A program made the position numbers and the translations under genes. The notes under the pieces are model-generated. The model saw only the letters and a program-made list of their open reading frames with translations, had not been told where the DNA came from and made no database searches. This document shows positions 1 through 8,455 of a DNA stretch of 64,000 bases, piece by piece (position 1 is the first letter of the stretch; each line of letters begins with the position of its first letter). The DNA is from DATBJG01 sp963790545 (GTDB taxonomy: Bacteria > Acidobacteriota > Vicinamibacteria > Vicinamibacterales > JAMQPK01), in contig CAWBPA010000019.1 in assembly GCA_963790545.1 (NCBI GenBank), positions 224,637-288,636 on the forward strand, written 5' to 3'.

Positions 1-673
1 GCATCCGTCGAAAGACCGCGGAACACCTCGGTCTCGCGTGGTCGACCATTCCCCACGTCACGCAGCACGATCGGGCGGATCTGACCCAGCTCGACCTCTT
101 CCGGAAGAAGTACAGAAGCAGGTCGAGGAAGCAGGGGGTGCATTGACGGTCACCGCGATGCTGCTCAAGGTCGTGGCCTCCGCGCTCAAAGCGTTCCCTC
201 AAGTCAACTCCGCGGTTGACATGGCCGCGCACGAGATCATCGTGAAGAAATACATTCATGTCGGCGTCGCGGTGGACACCGACCGGGGCCTACTCGTGCC
301 GGTGATCCGCGATGCGGATGCCAAGAACATCGTTGAGTTGTCGACGGCACTGAAGCAGTTGGCGGAAAAAGCGAGGGCCCACAAGCTGGCCCTCGAGGAA
401 ATGCAAGGCGGGACGTTTACGATCACGAATCTGGGTGGGTACGGCGGGACCTATTTTTCGCCGATCGTTAACTGGCCCGAGGTCGCCATTCTTGGCGTTT
501 CGCGCGCGTCAGTTCAGCCGGTCTTCGTCGACGGGGCATTTCAGCCACGCCTCTTGCTGCCCCTCTCGCTTTCCTACGATCATCGAGTCGTCGATGGTGC
601 CGACGCCGTCAGGTTCCTCCGCTGGATCGTCGAAGCGCTCGAACAGCCGATGCTGATGTCGCTGCAGACCTGA
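1..673 (+). CDS. 2-oxoacid dehydrogenase E2 (dihydrolipoamide acyltransferase), 3' part, one frameshift
   Basis: C-terminal catalytic domain of the lipoate-linked acyltransferase core of a pyruvate or branched-chain 2-oxoacid dehydrogenase complex. The N-terminal lipoyl and subunit-binding domains lie outside the window. The first 113 bases read in frame 3 as an E2-like stretch ([18 protein letters not shown], then FRKKY). The frame then moves by one base near position 113, as if one C were missing, and continues as [19 protein letters not shown]. The acyltransferase signature [16 protein letters not shown], with catalytic His and Asp of the HxxxDG motif, lies near the end, so the active site is intact. 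It precedes lpdA in the same direction, as expected for E2-E3. The substrate class cannot be decided from this fragment. Confidence 0.9.
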   Translation, partial: HPSKDRGTPRSRVVDHSPRHAARSGGSDPARPLPEEVQKQVEEAGGALTVTAMLLKVVASALKAFPQVNSAVDMAAHEIIVKKYIHVGVAVDTDRGLLVPVIRDADAKNIVELSTALKQLAEKARAHKLALEEMQGGTFTITNLGGYGGTYFSPIVNWPEVAILGVSRASVQPVFVDGAFQPRLLLPLSLSYDHRVVDGADAVRFLRWIVEALEQPMLMSLQT

Positions 674-739
674 TCCTCGTCGATGCCCGTCTTTCAACCC
701 AGAATACGCAGAGGCTCGCCTTGTTCTTTGCGACTTCCG

Positions 740-784
740 CACCCCTCGACTTTGCTCGGGGCGCCCTGAGCATGTCGAAGGGCG
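740..784. repeat. CTTCGAC-type imperfect palindrome between E2 and lpdA
   Basis: Imperfect inverted repeat containing CCCTCGAC and GTCGAAGGG arms around a GC-rich centre. It resembles the CTTCGACAGGCTCAGG / CCTGAGC..GTCGAAGG hairpins at 33.2 and 42.3 kb. It fills most of the 139-bp gap between the E2 stop and lpdA and could act as a partial terminator, but has no U tract. Confidence 0.45.
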
Positions 785-812
785 CTCTCTGCGACCTCAG
801 CGTTAGGAGACT

Positions 813-2232
813 ATGACTCCCGCGTCAACCAAGCTGGCCGTGATCGGCGCCGGACCCGGCGGATACGCCGCTGCCTTCTTTGCCGCCGATCTCGGGATCG
901 ACGTCACGCTCATCGATCCGGCACCCAATCCCGGAGGTGTGTGTCTGTACCGGGGGTGTATTCCTTCGAAGGCGCTTCTCCACGCGGCGCATCTCATCGA
1001 GGCTGCACAGCACGCGGCCGCTCTCGGGATTGATTTCGGTCAACCTCGAATCGACTTCGTCAACCTGCGCAACTGGAAAGACAGCGTCGTCAAGCGTCTG
1101 ACCGATGGGCTCGGGCAGATTGCCCGTCAGCGCAAGGTGAGGTATCTGCAGGGCACCGCGTCGATCGTCGATCCCCACACCGTGACCGTCGAAACCGCAG
1201 AGGGAAACGATCAGCTGAGCTTTGAACGTGCGATTCTGGCAACCGGGTCGCGTCCGGCACGGGTCCCGGGACTGTCGCTCGAGAGTCCGCGCGTGCTCGA
1301 TTCCACATCGGCGCTGGAGTTGACCGACGTTCCACGCAACCTGCTCGTGATTGGCGGCGGCTACATCGGTCTCGAGCTTGGCAGCGTCTATGCCGCGCTG
1401 GGATCTCGCGTGGCGATTGTCGAGATGACGTCGGGCCTGCTGCCTGGGGCCGATCGCGATCTGGTGACGCCGCTTGCGCGTCGAATGGAGCGTCTGTGCA
1501 AAGCCGTGCTGCTCGAGACCAAGGTCGTCAGCATGGAGGAGGACGGAGCCGGGATTGCTGTCACGCTGGAAGGGGCAGGCCGTCACAGAGCCTCACCAAC
1601 TCTTCGACAAAGTGTTGATCTCCGTCGGCAGACGTCCGAATTCCGATATCCCGGGACTGGCAGCCACCAAAGTGAAAATCGGCGCGAGAGGGTTCATCGA
1701 AGTCGACGAGCAGCAACGAACCGCGGAACCGTCGATCTATGCGATTGGCGATGTGGTTGGAGAACCGATGCTCGCCCATAAGGCGTCGCACGAAGCGCGT
1801 GTGGCGGTCGAGGCGGCGTTCGGTCAGCGATCGGCTTTCGAACCGGCGGCCATTCCTGCCGTGGTGTTTACGGATCCGGAGATCGCCTGGTGCGGGTTGA
1901 CGGAGCAGCAGGCCCGTGCGGCGAATCGGCCCATCGAGGTCGCGAAATTCCCTTGGGCGGCGTCAGGGCGCAGCATCACACTCGATCGGACCGACGGCCT
2001 GACGAAGCTGATCGTCGATCGCGACACCGGGCGTGTCCTTGGCGTCGGCATTGCCGGACCTGGTGCTGGGGAATTGATTGCCGAAGGCGTACTGGCAATT
2101 GAGATGGGCGCCACGGTGACCGACCTGAAGATGACGATCCATCCTCATCCCACGCTGTCGGAAACGATCATGGAATCGGCCGAAGTCTTCTTCGGACAGA
2201 GTACGCATGTGTACAAACCAAAGAAATCATGA
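813..2232 (+). CDS. lpdA: Dihydrolipoyl dehydrogenase (E3), one frameshift
   Basis: FAD-dependent E3 that reoxidises dihydrolipoyl groups with NAD+. The N-terminal FAD-binding motif is VIGAGPGGYAAA. The redox-active disulfide lies in CLYRGCIPSK, a variant of the usual CLNxGCIPSK with spacing preserved. The NAD-binding GGGYIGLE and the second FAD motif AIGDVVG follow, and the C-terminal dimer domain carries the HPHPTLSE active-site His. The frame shifts near 1572-1575 in a GGGG run. Dropping one G gives continuous VTLEGQAVTEPHQLFDKVLI, about 472 residues, normal for the family. A TAGGAGA ribosome site precedes the ATG. It follows the E2 gene and overlaps the convergent UDG gene by 6 bp. The indel is probably a base-call error in an essential enzyme. 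Confidence 0.93.
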
Positions 2233-2913
2233 AATTCCTGATTTCGCGATTTTTCTCGCATCTTTGAATATCCGGTCCAGCATTGATGGCGTGAGCTTTC
2301 CTGTGTTCGTGTTCTGACGACTGGGATGGTACGACGCGATGACCGTCGGCCAACCCTCGACATCGCGCCGCGCGCCATGCGCAAAAGCGGGCCTCGGGCG
2401 AATCGCGATCCCCCTGGTGGCCATCACGCGCCACCACGCATCGAATGCAATCTTGCCGAGTGCCACGACCACGCGAAGTTGAGAGAGCGCTGCAATTTCC
2501 GCCTCGAGGTGGACCTGGCACGTGTGAAGCTCTTCGGGTGTCGGCTTGTTGTCGGGTGGCGCGCAACGGACGGCTGCGGCAATGAACGCTCCGCGCAACT
2601 CGAGCCCATCGTCCGTCCGGCGTGACGTGGGAATGTTGGCAAAACCGGCGCGATGCATGGCGCGCATCAGAAAGTCGCCAGAACCATCTCCGGTGAATAC
2701 GCGCCCGGTCCGGTTGGCGCCATGCGCAGCCGGGGCCAGACCGAGCACGAGGAGCCGCGCAAGCGGGTCACCGAACCCGGGCACGGGTTTGCCCCAGTAG
2801 ACGTCCTCCCGATGTGCGGCTTTCTTCTCCCGTGCAATTTCGGCACAGTAAATCCGAAGGCGGCGGCAGCGGTCGCACGTGACGATTTGTTTCCGAACGG
2901 TCAGAAGATCCAT
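2227..2913 (-). CDS. Family-5 (UDGb-type) uracil-DNA glycosylase, Fe-S containing
   Basis: Removes uracil and other deaminated bases from DNA at the start of base-excision repair. At 228 residues it has the family-5 active-site block GLAPAAHGANRTGRVFTGD near residue 58 and the C-terminal loop HPSRQNTNTG. Motif 1 lacks the acidic residue of classical UDG, as usual in family 5. Four cysteines (CDRC near the N-terminus, then VRC and HTC in the middle) are placed to ligate the 4Fe-4S cluster known in families 4 and 5. The gene converges on lpdA with a 6-bp overlap and lies between two lipoate-metabolism genes, to which it has no obvious functional link. Confidence 0.88.
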   Translation of the reverse strand: MDLLTVRKQIVTCDRCRRLRIYCAEIAREKKAAHREDVYWGKPVPGFGDPLARLLVLGLAPAAHGANRTGRVFTGDGSGDFLMRAMHRAGFANIPTSRRTDDGLELRGAFIAAAVRCAPPDNKPTPEELHTCQVHLEAEIAALSQLRVVVALGKIAFDAWWRVMATRGIAIRPRPAFAHGARRDVEGWPTVIASYHPSRQNTNTGKLTPSMLDRIFKDARKIAKSGIS

Positions 2914-2943
2914 TGAGTCTTAGCAGAATACAGAAAACTCTTG

Positions 2944-2972
2944 ACCACAGAGGTCACGGAGGACACAGAGTG
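2944..2972. repeat. CACAGAGG-type dispersed repeat
   Basis: The sequence ACCACAGAGGTCACGGAGG followed by ACACAGAGTG matches, with small changes, the stretch at 37113-37144. It lies between the divergently ending UDG and lipA genes. Similar CAGAGG phrases are frequent intergenic repeats in many unrelated bacteria. Confidence 0.5.
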
Positions 2973-2995
2973 AATTTGGCTAAGTGTTCTCTTGG

Positions 2996-3892
2996 CTAAA
3001 TTCCAGCGGCTCCGTCAGCCTGTTCTCGAGCGTGGTACGAGCTGCGGACGAGCGGGCCCGATTCAACATGCGAGAACCCAATCCCGAGCGCATAAGACTT
3101 GAGCTCGCGGAACTCGTCTGGATGATAGTAGCGGGAAATTGGCAGGTGGTCCCGCGTCGGTTGGAGATACTGGCCGATCGTGAGAATGGAGCATCCGACG
3201 CGGCGAAGGTCAATCAAGGTCGTGAGGAGCTCGTCGCGATCTTCACCCAGCCCCACCATGAGTCCTGATTTCGTGGGGATGTGTGGCGCGTAGGTGCGAG
3301 CGCGATCGAGGAGTTCGAGCGTCCGCTCGTACCGACCACCTGAGCGTGCCCGGCGATACAGACGTGGCACAGTCTCGGTATTGTGATTGAGCACGTCCGG
3401 ACGTGCGTCCAGGACCGTCTGAAGTGCTGTCGCGTCGCCGCGAAAGTCCGGAATCAGTACCTCAATGCGAGTGTCGGGGCGACGTTGCCGGATGGCGTTG
3501 ATGGTTTCGCCAAATATCGAAGCCCCGCCGTCTGGCAGGTCGTCGCGGTCGACTGAGGTGATGACCACATAGGACAACCCAAGGCGATCGACGGCGTTGC
3601 CCACACGTGCCGGCTCTGCCGGATCGACTGCCGCTGGTCGGCCGTGTCCAACGGCGCAGTATCCGCAAGCCCGAGTACAGACGTCCCCGAGAATCATGAA
3701 GGTTGCCGTGCCATAGTCCCAGCACTCGCCGATGTTCGGGCAGTGAGCCTCCTCACACACGGTGTGAAGCTCCAGCTGGCGCATCAAGTCCTTCAACCGG
3801 CGATAAGTCTCCGATCCCGGCGCCCGCACCTTGAGCCACTCGGGCTTTGGATTTCGCTGCGGCACTTCCGTAAGCGGGATGACGTGCGCCAT
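2996..3892 (-). CDS. lipA: Lipoyl synthase
   Basis: Radical SAM enzyme that inserts two sulfurs into protein-bound octanoyl groups. Both 4Fe-4S clusters are visible: the auxiliary cluster motif CEEAHCPNIGEC and the radical SAM motif CTRACGYC. The family block ILTIGQYLQPT and the C-terminal RSSYHA, whose serine ligates the auxiliary cluster, are present. I start at the Met of MAHVIPLTEV, which gives 298 residues. The open frame runs 19 residues further upstream to 3949, where it is unlike LipA. With E2 and LpdA next door this forms a lipoate-dependent dehydrogenase neighbourhood. Nothing in the gene looks broken. Confidence 0.95.
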   Translation of the reverse strand: MAHVIPLTEVPQRNPKPEWLKVRAPGSETYRRLKDLMRQLELHTVCEEAHCPNIGECWDYGTATFMILGDVCTRACGYCAVGHGRPAAVDPAEPARVGNAVDRLGLSYVVITSVDRDDLPDGGASIFGETINAIRQRRPDTRIEVLIPDFRGDATALQTVLDARPDVLNHNTETVPRLYRRARSGGRYERTLELLDRARTYAPHIPTKSGLMVGLGEDRDELLTTLIDLRRVGCSILTIGQYLQPTRDHLPISRYYHPDEFRELKSYALGIGFSHVESGPLVRSSYHAREQADGAAGI

Positions 3893-3997
3893 GACTTCAG
3901 CGATTCTTATATCGGTTGACGGATCGCCATGAAGATTGGCGATAAGCATAGCGTCGATATCGTCAACGATTCACAAATCACAAATCACCAATCACGA

Positions 3998-5826
3998 ATG
4001 GCATCTCAGCTTATATCGATTGACGACCTGCTTCTGCTGCTAGCGTGCTCATTCTCGCTCCTTGCCACCGCCATCCCAGTGGCGCGCCCAGGACTCGAAC
4101 CGATTCGCTACCTGGTCACCTTCACCGCACCCCAGACGCACTATCTCGAGGTTGAAGCCGTTGTGCCAGTGGACCGGCAGCCACACGTGGAGCTCATGAT
4201 GCCCGTGTGGACTCCCGGCTCGTACATGGTGCGCGAATTTGCACGGCATGTGGAAGGGTTCACCGCGCGCGACGGGCAGGGACGTTCGTTGGAGGTGGAG
4301 AAGACAAGGAAGAACCGATGGCGGGTTTCAACGGGTAAGGCCGCCGCGATTACCGTCAATTACCGTCTCTACGCGCACGAGATGAGCGTTCGAACGAACT
4401 GGGTTGACGACCGATTTGCGCTCCTCAACGGGGCTGCGACGTTCATCACCCTCGTCGAGCGCCGCGCTCGGCCTCATGAGGTCAGGCTCGTCCTGCCATC
4501 GGGCTGGAAGCAAACCATGACTGGGACTGCCGGGAGCGCCACGTGGGCAGGCGCACCACTACCTGGCACCGGATTTCGACACGCTCGTCGATTCGCCGAT
4601 CGTGGCGGGAAATCCTGCGGTGTATCAATTCCAGGTTGAGGGCAAGCCACATTACCTGGTGAACATCGGCGAGACCGGTGCATGGGACGGAGAACGTTCC
4701 ACCGAAGACCTGGAAAAGATCGTCCACGAGGTGTTCAAGCTGTGGCGCGGGCTGCCCTACGACAAGTACTTGTTCTTGAATGTCATTACGGATGCTGCTG
4801 CTGGGGCGCTCGAGCACAAGAACTCCACGGTGATGATGGCGAGCCAGTGGTCCACGAGCACGCGCCCGGCATACCTGACCTGGCTCAGCCAGGCCTGTCA
4901 TGAGCTCTTTCATGCGTGGAACGTGAAGCGTCTCAGACCAATCGAGCTGGGTCCGTTCGACTACGAGAACGAAAACTACACGGAGAGTCTGTGGATCGCC
5001 GAAGGATTTACGGACTATTACGGAGATCTTCTGCTCGAGCGCGCTGGAATCTCATCGCGCGAGGAGTTTTTGCAGGCGCTTGCCGCGACCATCGAATCAG
5101 TGCAGTCGACGCCGGGCCGATTGGTTCAGCCGGTGAACCGCGCTTCGTTCGACGCCTGGATCAAGTTTTACCGTCCGGACGAGAACTCCGCGAACACGTC
5201 GATCAGCTACTACACGAAAGGCTCGGTCCTCGCCTTTCTTCTCGATGCGATGATCCGACGAGGAACTGGCGGCGCCAGAACCCTCGATGATCTGATGCGG
5301 CTGGCTTACCAACGCTATTCGGGTCCAAAGGGCTATACCCCCGAGGACTTCAAAGTTCTGGTCGAAGAAGTCATGGGATCGCCCCGTGGGGTGCGCGAGT
5401 GGTTTGCAGCTGCCGTCGAATCTGCAGCGGAGCTCGACTACCGTGAAGCGTTCGACTGGTTCGGGCTGCAGTTCCGCGAGACGACCCAGACCCCGCGCGC
5501 GTCGCTCGGAGCCACGACGCGCAACGACAATGGCCGATTGCTGGTCACGCAGGTTGCGGAGATGGTGTGGCCTCACGGGCCGGGTTCAGCGTCGGCGACG
5601 AGATCCTGGCAATCGGTGAGGTTCGGGTGCGCGCCGCGCAGCTCGACAGCCGCCTGGCGCAATATCAACCTGGGACGCTGTATCTGTGCTCGTTGCGCGG
5701 CGTGACGAATTGGTGCGGTTGAACATCACGCTTGGCAGCGAGACCAGACGGCGGTGGGTGCTCGAGACACGTCCTGACATCTCGGCCGAACAACAAGCAC
5801 GTTTGAGCGGCTGGCTTCCTCAATGA
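3998..5826 (+). CDS. M61-family glycyl aminopeptidase-like metallopeptidase, three frameshifts
   Basis: Zinc metallopeptidase of family M61. The N-terminal beta-rich domain carries a signal-like hydrophobic segment (LLLLLACSFSLLATAI). It is followed by the catalytic HELFHAWN helix and the downstream EGFTDYY that supplies the third zinc ligand, and then by a C-terminal PDZ domain. Three shifts must be undone: near 4545 in a GGG run (giving TWQAHHYLAPDF), near 5557 (giving GDGVASRAGFSVGDEIL) and near 5698 (giving RRDELVRLNITL). The last extends the protein to the stop at 5826. The start at 3998 avoids a short AAATCAC tandem repeat just upstream that also happens to be open. Probably periplasmic or outer-membrane associated. 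Confidence 0.85.
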
Positions 5827-5856
5827 ACGGAGGATCGCCGGGCTGACGGACAGGGA

Positions 5857-5995
5857 ACGCGGACGCTGAAGCGTCCGCGCTACACGGATCTGTGGATCGG
5901 CGACTGCGTAGCGCGGGCCTTTAAGGCCCGCAGCCCCAACCCCTGGTACGTAGGCCGGGTCCTGCTCGTTGGACCCGGCTCGAGGCGGGCCTATA
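5857..5995. repeat. REP-like palindromes, two clear copies plus degenerate ones
   Basis: 5857-5883 holds GCGGACGCTGAAGCGTCCGC followed by GCTAC. 5907-5931 holds CGTAGCGC, a GGGCCTTTAAGGCCC stem-loop and a closing GC. 5953-5976 is a further inverted repeat GCCGGGTCC..GGACCCGGC. The copies share the fixed flank GCGCTAC/GTAGCGC while stem bases differ in a compensated way. They fill the space between the M61 gene and the convergent barrel gene. No other gene is seen in 5827-6025. Confidence 0.75.
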
Positions 5996-6025
5996 AAGCA
6001 AGCGGAACTCTGCGTTTGAGTTCTT

Positions 6026-7294
6026 TCAATGCACGTGCGCCTGCGGCCGATCGGTTCGGAAGCGCACGAACACGTGGAACGACTGTGGAGAGCCGTAGCT
6101 GTCTCGAAGGTTCTCCGCGATCGTGTACGCGGTGATATCCGCACCCACGCCGACACGACCGAACCGTAACACGGCGAAATCGTGGACGTACCCAGCCGTA
6201 AACGCGGCCACCCGTGAGATGCGGTGCGGATGTTGGAACCCAATCGGGTGGAAGCCCCCTTTGTCGAGGATATCTTTGGCGGCCAGCTCGGCGCGCCCGT
6301 AGACGGCGTCACGCGGGCTGAGTTGCGCGTGCGCCTCGAGAAGGTACGCATCCAGATTGCCGTGGATTTCGCGCGTCTCGCCCCAGGCGAGCATCGCATC
6401 GAGCGTTCGCCAGGAGTAGATCACCGAGGCGCTGAGCTTGGTGTGATCGAAGGGTTCCAGGATTTCGGGCTCATGTAGACGGGCGCCGGAAACCTGTGCT
6501 CTCCAGCCGCCGCGACTCCATTCCACGCGGGCAGCCCACGAATCGAGCGGTCCGGCGTCGATATCGGTTCGATTCTCGTCGGGCTCCCGTCCGTGGAACC
6601 AGGAGGTGTCGAATCGAAACGGCTGCAGTTCCACGCCTGCACTGAGCACGTTGCTGGAGATGTGGACCGAATCGAGATAGTGGTGAGACAAAGGCACTTG
6701 CGGATTATCGAGTGCCGATCGACGATGCATGAAGACCGGGGGGCCAAACGCCGGCGACCCAACCAGCCAACCCGAAAACGTGAGGGCTATCTGCGCGACA
6801 GGATGTCTGTATGAGAGGCCCAACTGCATCAAGAGATCGTGTGGATGTTGATAGTCGATGAGAGGCGCCCGCTCGAAGACTTCGCCAGTCTGAAACACCT
6901 GGGGTGAGCCGAGGTCCTGAATCGTGAACGGTTCCAGCGAAAGCATCGACGCCACCGTCACTGTGCCTCGTCGAGTCTGCCGTGTCCCGGCGCCCATGAA
7001 CCAGTTCTGCGACTCCCATTCCTGAAAGTCGGTGAACTTGCGCCGCTGATAGTTGAAGCCGAAGAATGCCGACAGGTCGGTCGTCCAATTCCAGCCATCG
7101 CCGGAAGGCTTCGACACATCCTGCTGAGGAGAGCTTTGACCGTAGACGTTGGTGGCCGTGAGCGAGAGGACCGCTATGAGCAAACAGAGGCGCACGCAGG
7201 AATCAGGGCAAAGGGCGTGCCCGGACGACTTGCGATGGGCCAACTCCGGACGGCTGTAATCACTGCCTGGACCACCGTTCAGGGTTACTATCAT
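6026..7294 (-). CDS. Predicted outer-membrane beta-barrel protein, unknown function
   Basis: About 422 residues with an N-terminal hydrophobic export segment (LCLLIAVLSLTATNVYGQ) and then alternating aromatic and polar residues typical of outer-membrane strands, ending without a clear terminal Phe. Several His and His-Pro pairs (YQHPHDLL, QHPHRIS) and a HHYLDSVH segment could bind metal, which fits its place beside a cupredoxin lipoprotein and a Met/His-rich protein. The frame begins with GTG at 7315. I prefer the ATG at 7294 because a palindrome overlaps the GTG, though neither has a strong ribosome site. No specific family is recognised. Confidence 0.7.
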   Translation of the reverse strand: MIVTLNGGPGSDYSRPELAHRKSSGHALCPDSCVRLCLLIAVLSLTATNVYGQSSPQQDVSKPSGDGWNWTTDLSAFFGFNYQRRKFTDFQEWESQNWFMGAGTRQTRRGTVTVASMLSLEPFTIQDLGSPQVFQTGEVFERAPLIDYQHPHDLLMQLGLSYRHPVAQIALTFSGWLVGSPAFGPPVFMHRRSALDNPQVPLSHHYLDSVHISSNVLSAGVELQPFRFDTSWFHGREPDENRTDIDAGPLDSWAARVEWSRGGWRAQVSGARLHEPEILEPFDHTKLSASVIYSWRTLDAMLAWGETREIHGNLDAYLLEAHAQLSPRDAVYGRAELAAKDILDKGGFHPIGFQHPHRISRVAAFTAGYVHDFAVLRFGRVGVGADITAYTIAENLRDSYGSPQSFHVFVRFRTDRPQAHVH

Positions 7295-7312
7295 CGCGTT
7301 AACAGTTTCCGC

Positions 7313-7328
7313 CACCGTAAGTGCTTAC
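7313..7328. promoter_or_regulatory. Palindrome CCGTAAG-TG-CTTACGG in divergent intergenic region
   Basis: Perfect 7-bp inverted repeat with a 2-bp spacer between the divergent barrel and cupredoxin genes, a typical operator position. The half-site CTTACGG also occurs in the candidate enhancer palindrome at 26500-26516, upstream of a homologous cupredoxin gene, though in the opposite arrangement. No strong sigma-54 or sigma-70 promoter is recognisable next to it. Confidence 0.4.
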
Positions 7329-7421
7329 GGCCGGGGTAAATCGTTCGAATCGTCCAGGGACGGGAACAAACCGGCAATCGACTGAGATCGCATCGGCATG
7401 AGGCTTGCCGGCAAAAGGCAC

Positions 7422-7859
7422 ATGGGGTTCACACGGTGGTTGGCCGGCATTGTCACCTCGGTGCTCTGCGTCGCCAGTGTGGCATGCGGTGGCAGTAGTG
7501 GCACGCCGACCCCTCCGGCCGGACCCTCACCTCCACCGATCGCACCTCCCGTGCCCAACACGCCGCCGCTGACCGCCACGGTCACGATTGGGGCCAATGG
7601 TGTCAGTCCCAAAGAAGTGTTAATCGGGATTGGAGGGCGTATCACGTTCGTCAACCAGGACGTGCGACCGCACGACATGTTCTCGAGTCCGCACAACGAT
7701 CATTCGCGCCCCGACTGTCCGGAGATGGCGCGCGTGGGATTTCTGGTTCCCGGGCAAAGTGGAGAGACCTCCGTGTTCGAGATGCCACGTGAGTGCACCT
7801 TCCACGATCACATCGACCCGCTGCACGAACCGCTCATTGGGAGGATCACGGCCAGATAG
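7422..7859 (+). CDS. Cupredoxin-like lipoprotein (paralogue A)
   Basis: Small exported protein with a lipobox (SVLCVASVACGG), a Pro-rich linker of about 30 residues and one cupredoxin-like domain of about 90 residues. Candidate copper ligands are the first His in VRPHDMF, a His-rich loop PHNDHSRPDC, and the closing FHDHIDPLH with its preceding Cys in ECTFHDH. Paralogues are encoded at 24074-24502 and 25901-26359; all share PHxTH/PHNDH, a DCPE or DCPAL element, PGQS and FHDH. The ATG at 7422 has an AAAGG upstream and gives a compact signal peptide; the upstream ATG at 7398 adds eight residues. Probably an outer-membrane anchored electron carrier or copper binder. Confidence 0.8.
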   Translation: MGFTRWLAGIVTSVLCVASVACGGSSGTPTPPAGPSPPPIAPPVPNTPPLTATVTIGANGVSPKEVLIGIGGRITFVNQDVRPHDMFSSPHNDHSRPDCPEMARVGFLVPGQSGETSVFEMPRECTFHDHIDPLHEPLIGRITAR

Positions 7860-7933
7860 CAATCCCGAATCCCCAATCCTTTGTGCCGCTGAGCTTGACG
7901 CGTGCTGGTGATAGACATATTCTGCAGTCGGAC

Positions 7934-8350
7934 ATGAAATTCTGGCGGAGCACGCTCCCGACGATCGCCGCGCTGTTCATGGTCTGGCATGTCACGGCCG
8001 GTGCCGTGGTGCCGATGGCCATACACGTGCTGGAATTGTCGTCAACGAGTAGCTCGTCAGGTCGGTCCGAGACTTCCACTCCAGAAGTCTGCGAGCACCA
8101 TGCCATGCCGGGCGCAATCTGCCCGATGCATTCCAAACCGGGCGGGGAACCGTCCGAAAGTCCGGCGTGCGCGATGGTGGCCTGCGACAGCGCCACCGGC
8201 GATCTGTTTTCGCTTCTGGCATGGAATGGACCGTTTGAGCCTCCCATCGAACTTGACACTCCTTTTTTGACTGCCGAGCGGCACGTCATACCCAACGTCC
8301 CGCTTCTCGATCTGTCCGCGTCACCCACGACACCACCCCCCCGCGCGTAA
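7934..8350 (+). CDS. Small secreted Cys/His/Met-rich protein
   Basis: 138 residues starting at an ATG 75 bp after the cupredoxin stop. It has a signal peptide (LPTIAALFMVWHVTAGAVV) and a mature part with a dense metal-ligand segment, CEHHAMPGAICPMH, followed by CAMVACDS and a Pro-rich tail. I do not recognise a named family. The composition and the position between a cupredoxin lipoprotein and a TonB-dependent receptor suggest a periplasmic or surface metal-binding accessory protein, possibly for copper. The open frame extends upstream to 7793 inside the cupredoxin gene, but that part lacks protein-like character. Confidence 0.65.
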   Translation: MKFWRSTLPTIAALFMVWHVTAGAVVPMAIHVLELSSTSSSSGRSETSTPEVCEHHAMPGAICPMHSKPGGEPSESPACAMVACDSATGDLFSLLAWNGPFEPPIELDTPFLTAERHVIPNVPLLDLSASPTTPPPRA

Positions 8351-8455
8351 GTTCGCGAGCCCTGCACAGTCAACCTGTTTAAGAACAGCGATCGAGGCTT
8401 CTGGCCTCGGGCTACGTCAGCTTTTTCCGCCGCTGGTCGCGGGCTGGAGGGGGAA

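Noticed and set aside
7330..7420. Second sigma-54 promoter upstream of the 7.4-kb cupredoxin
   Set aside because: A GG..GC pair with correct spacing exists (GGGAACAAACCGGC), but neither the GGCAC nor the TTGC context is present.
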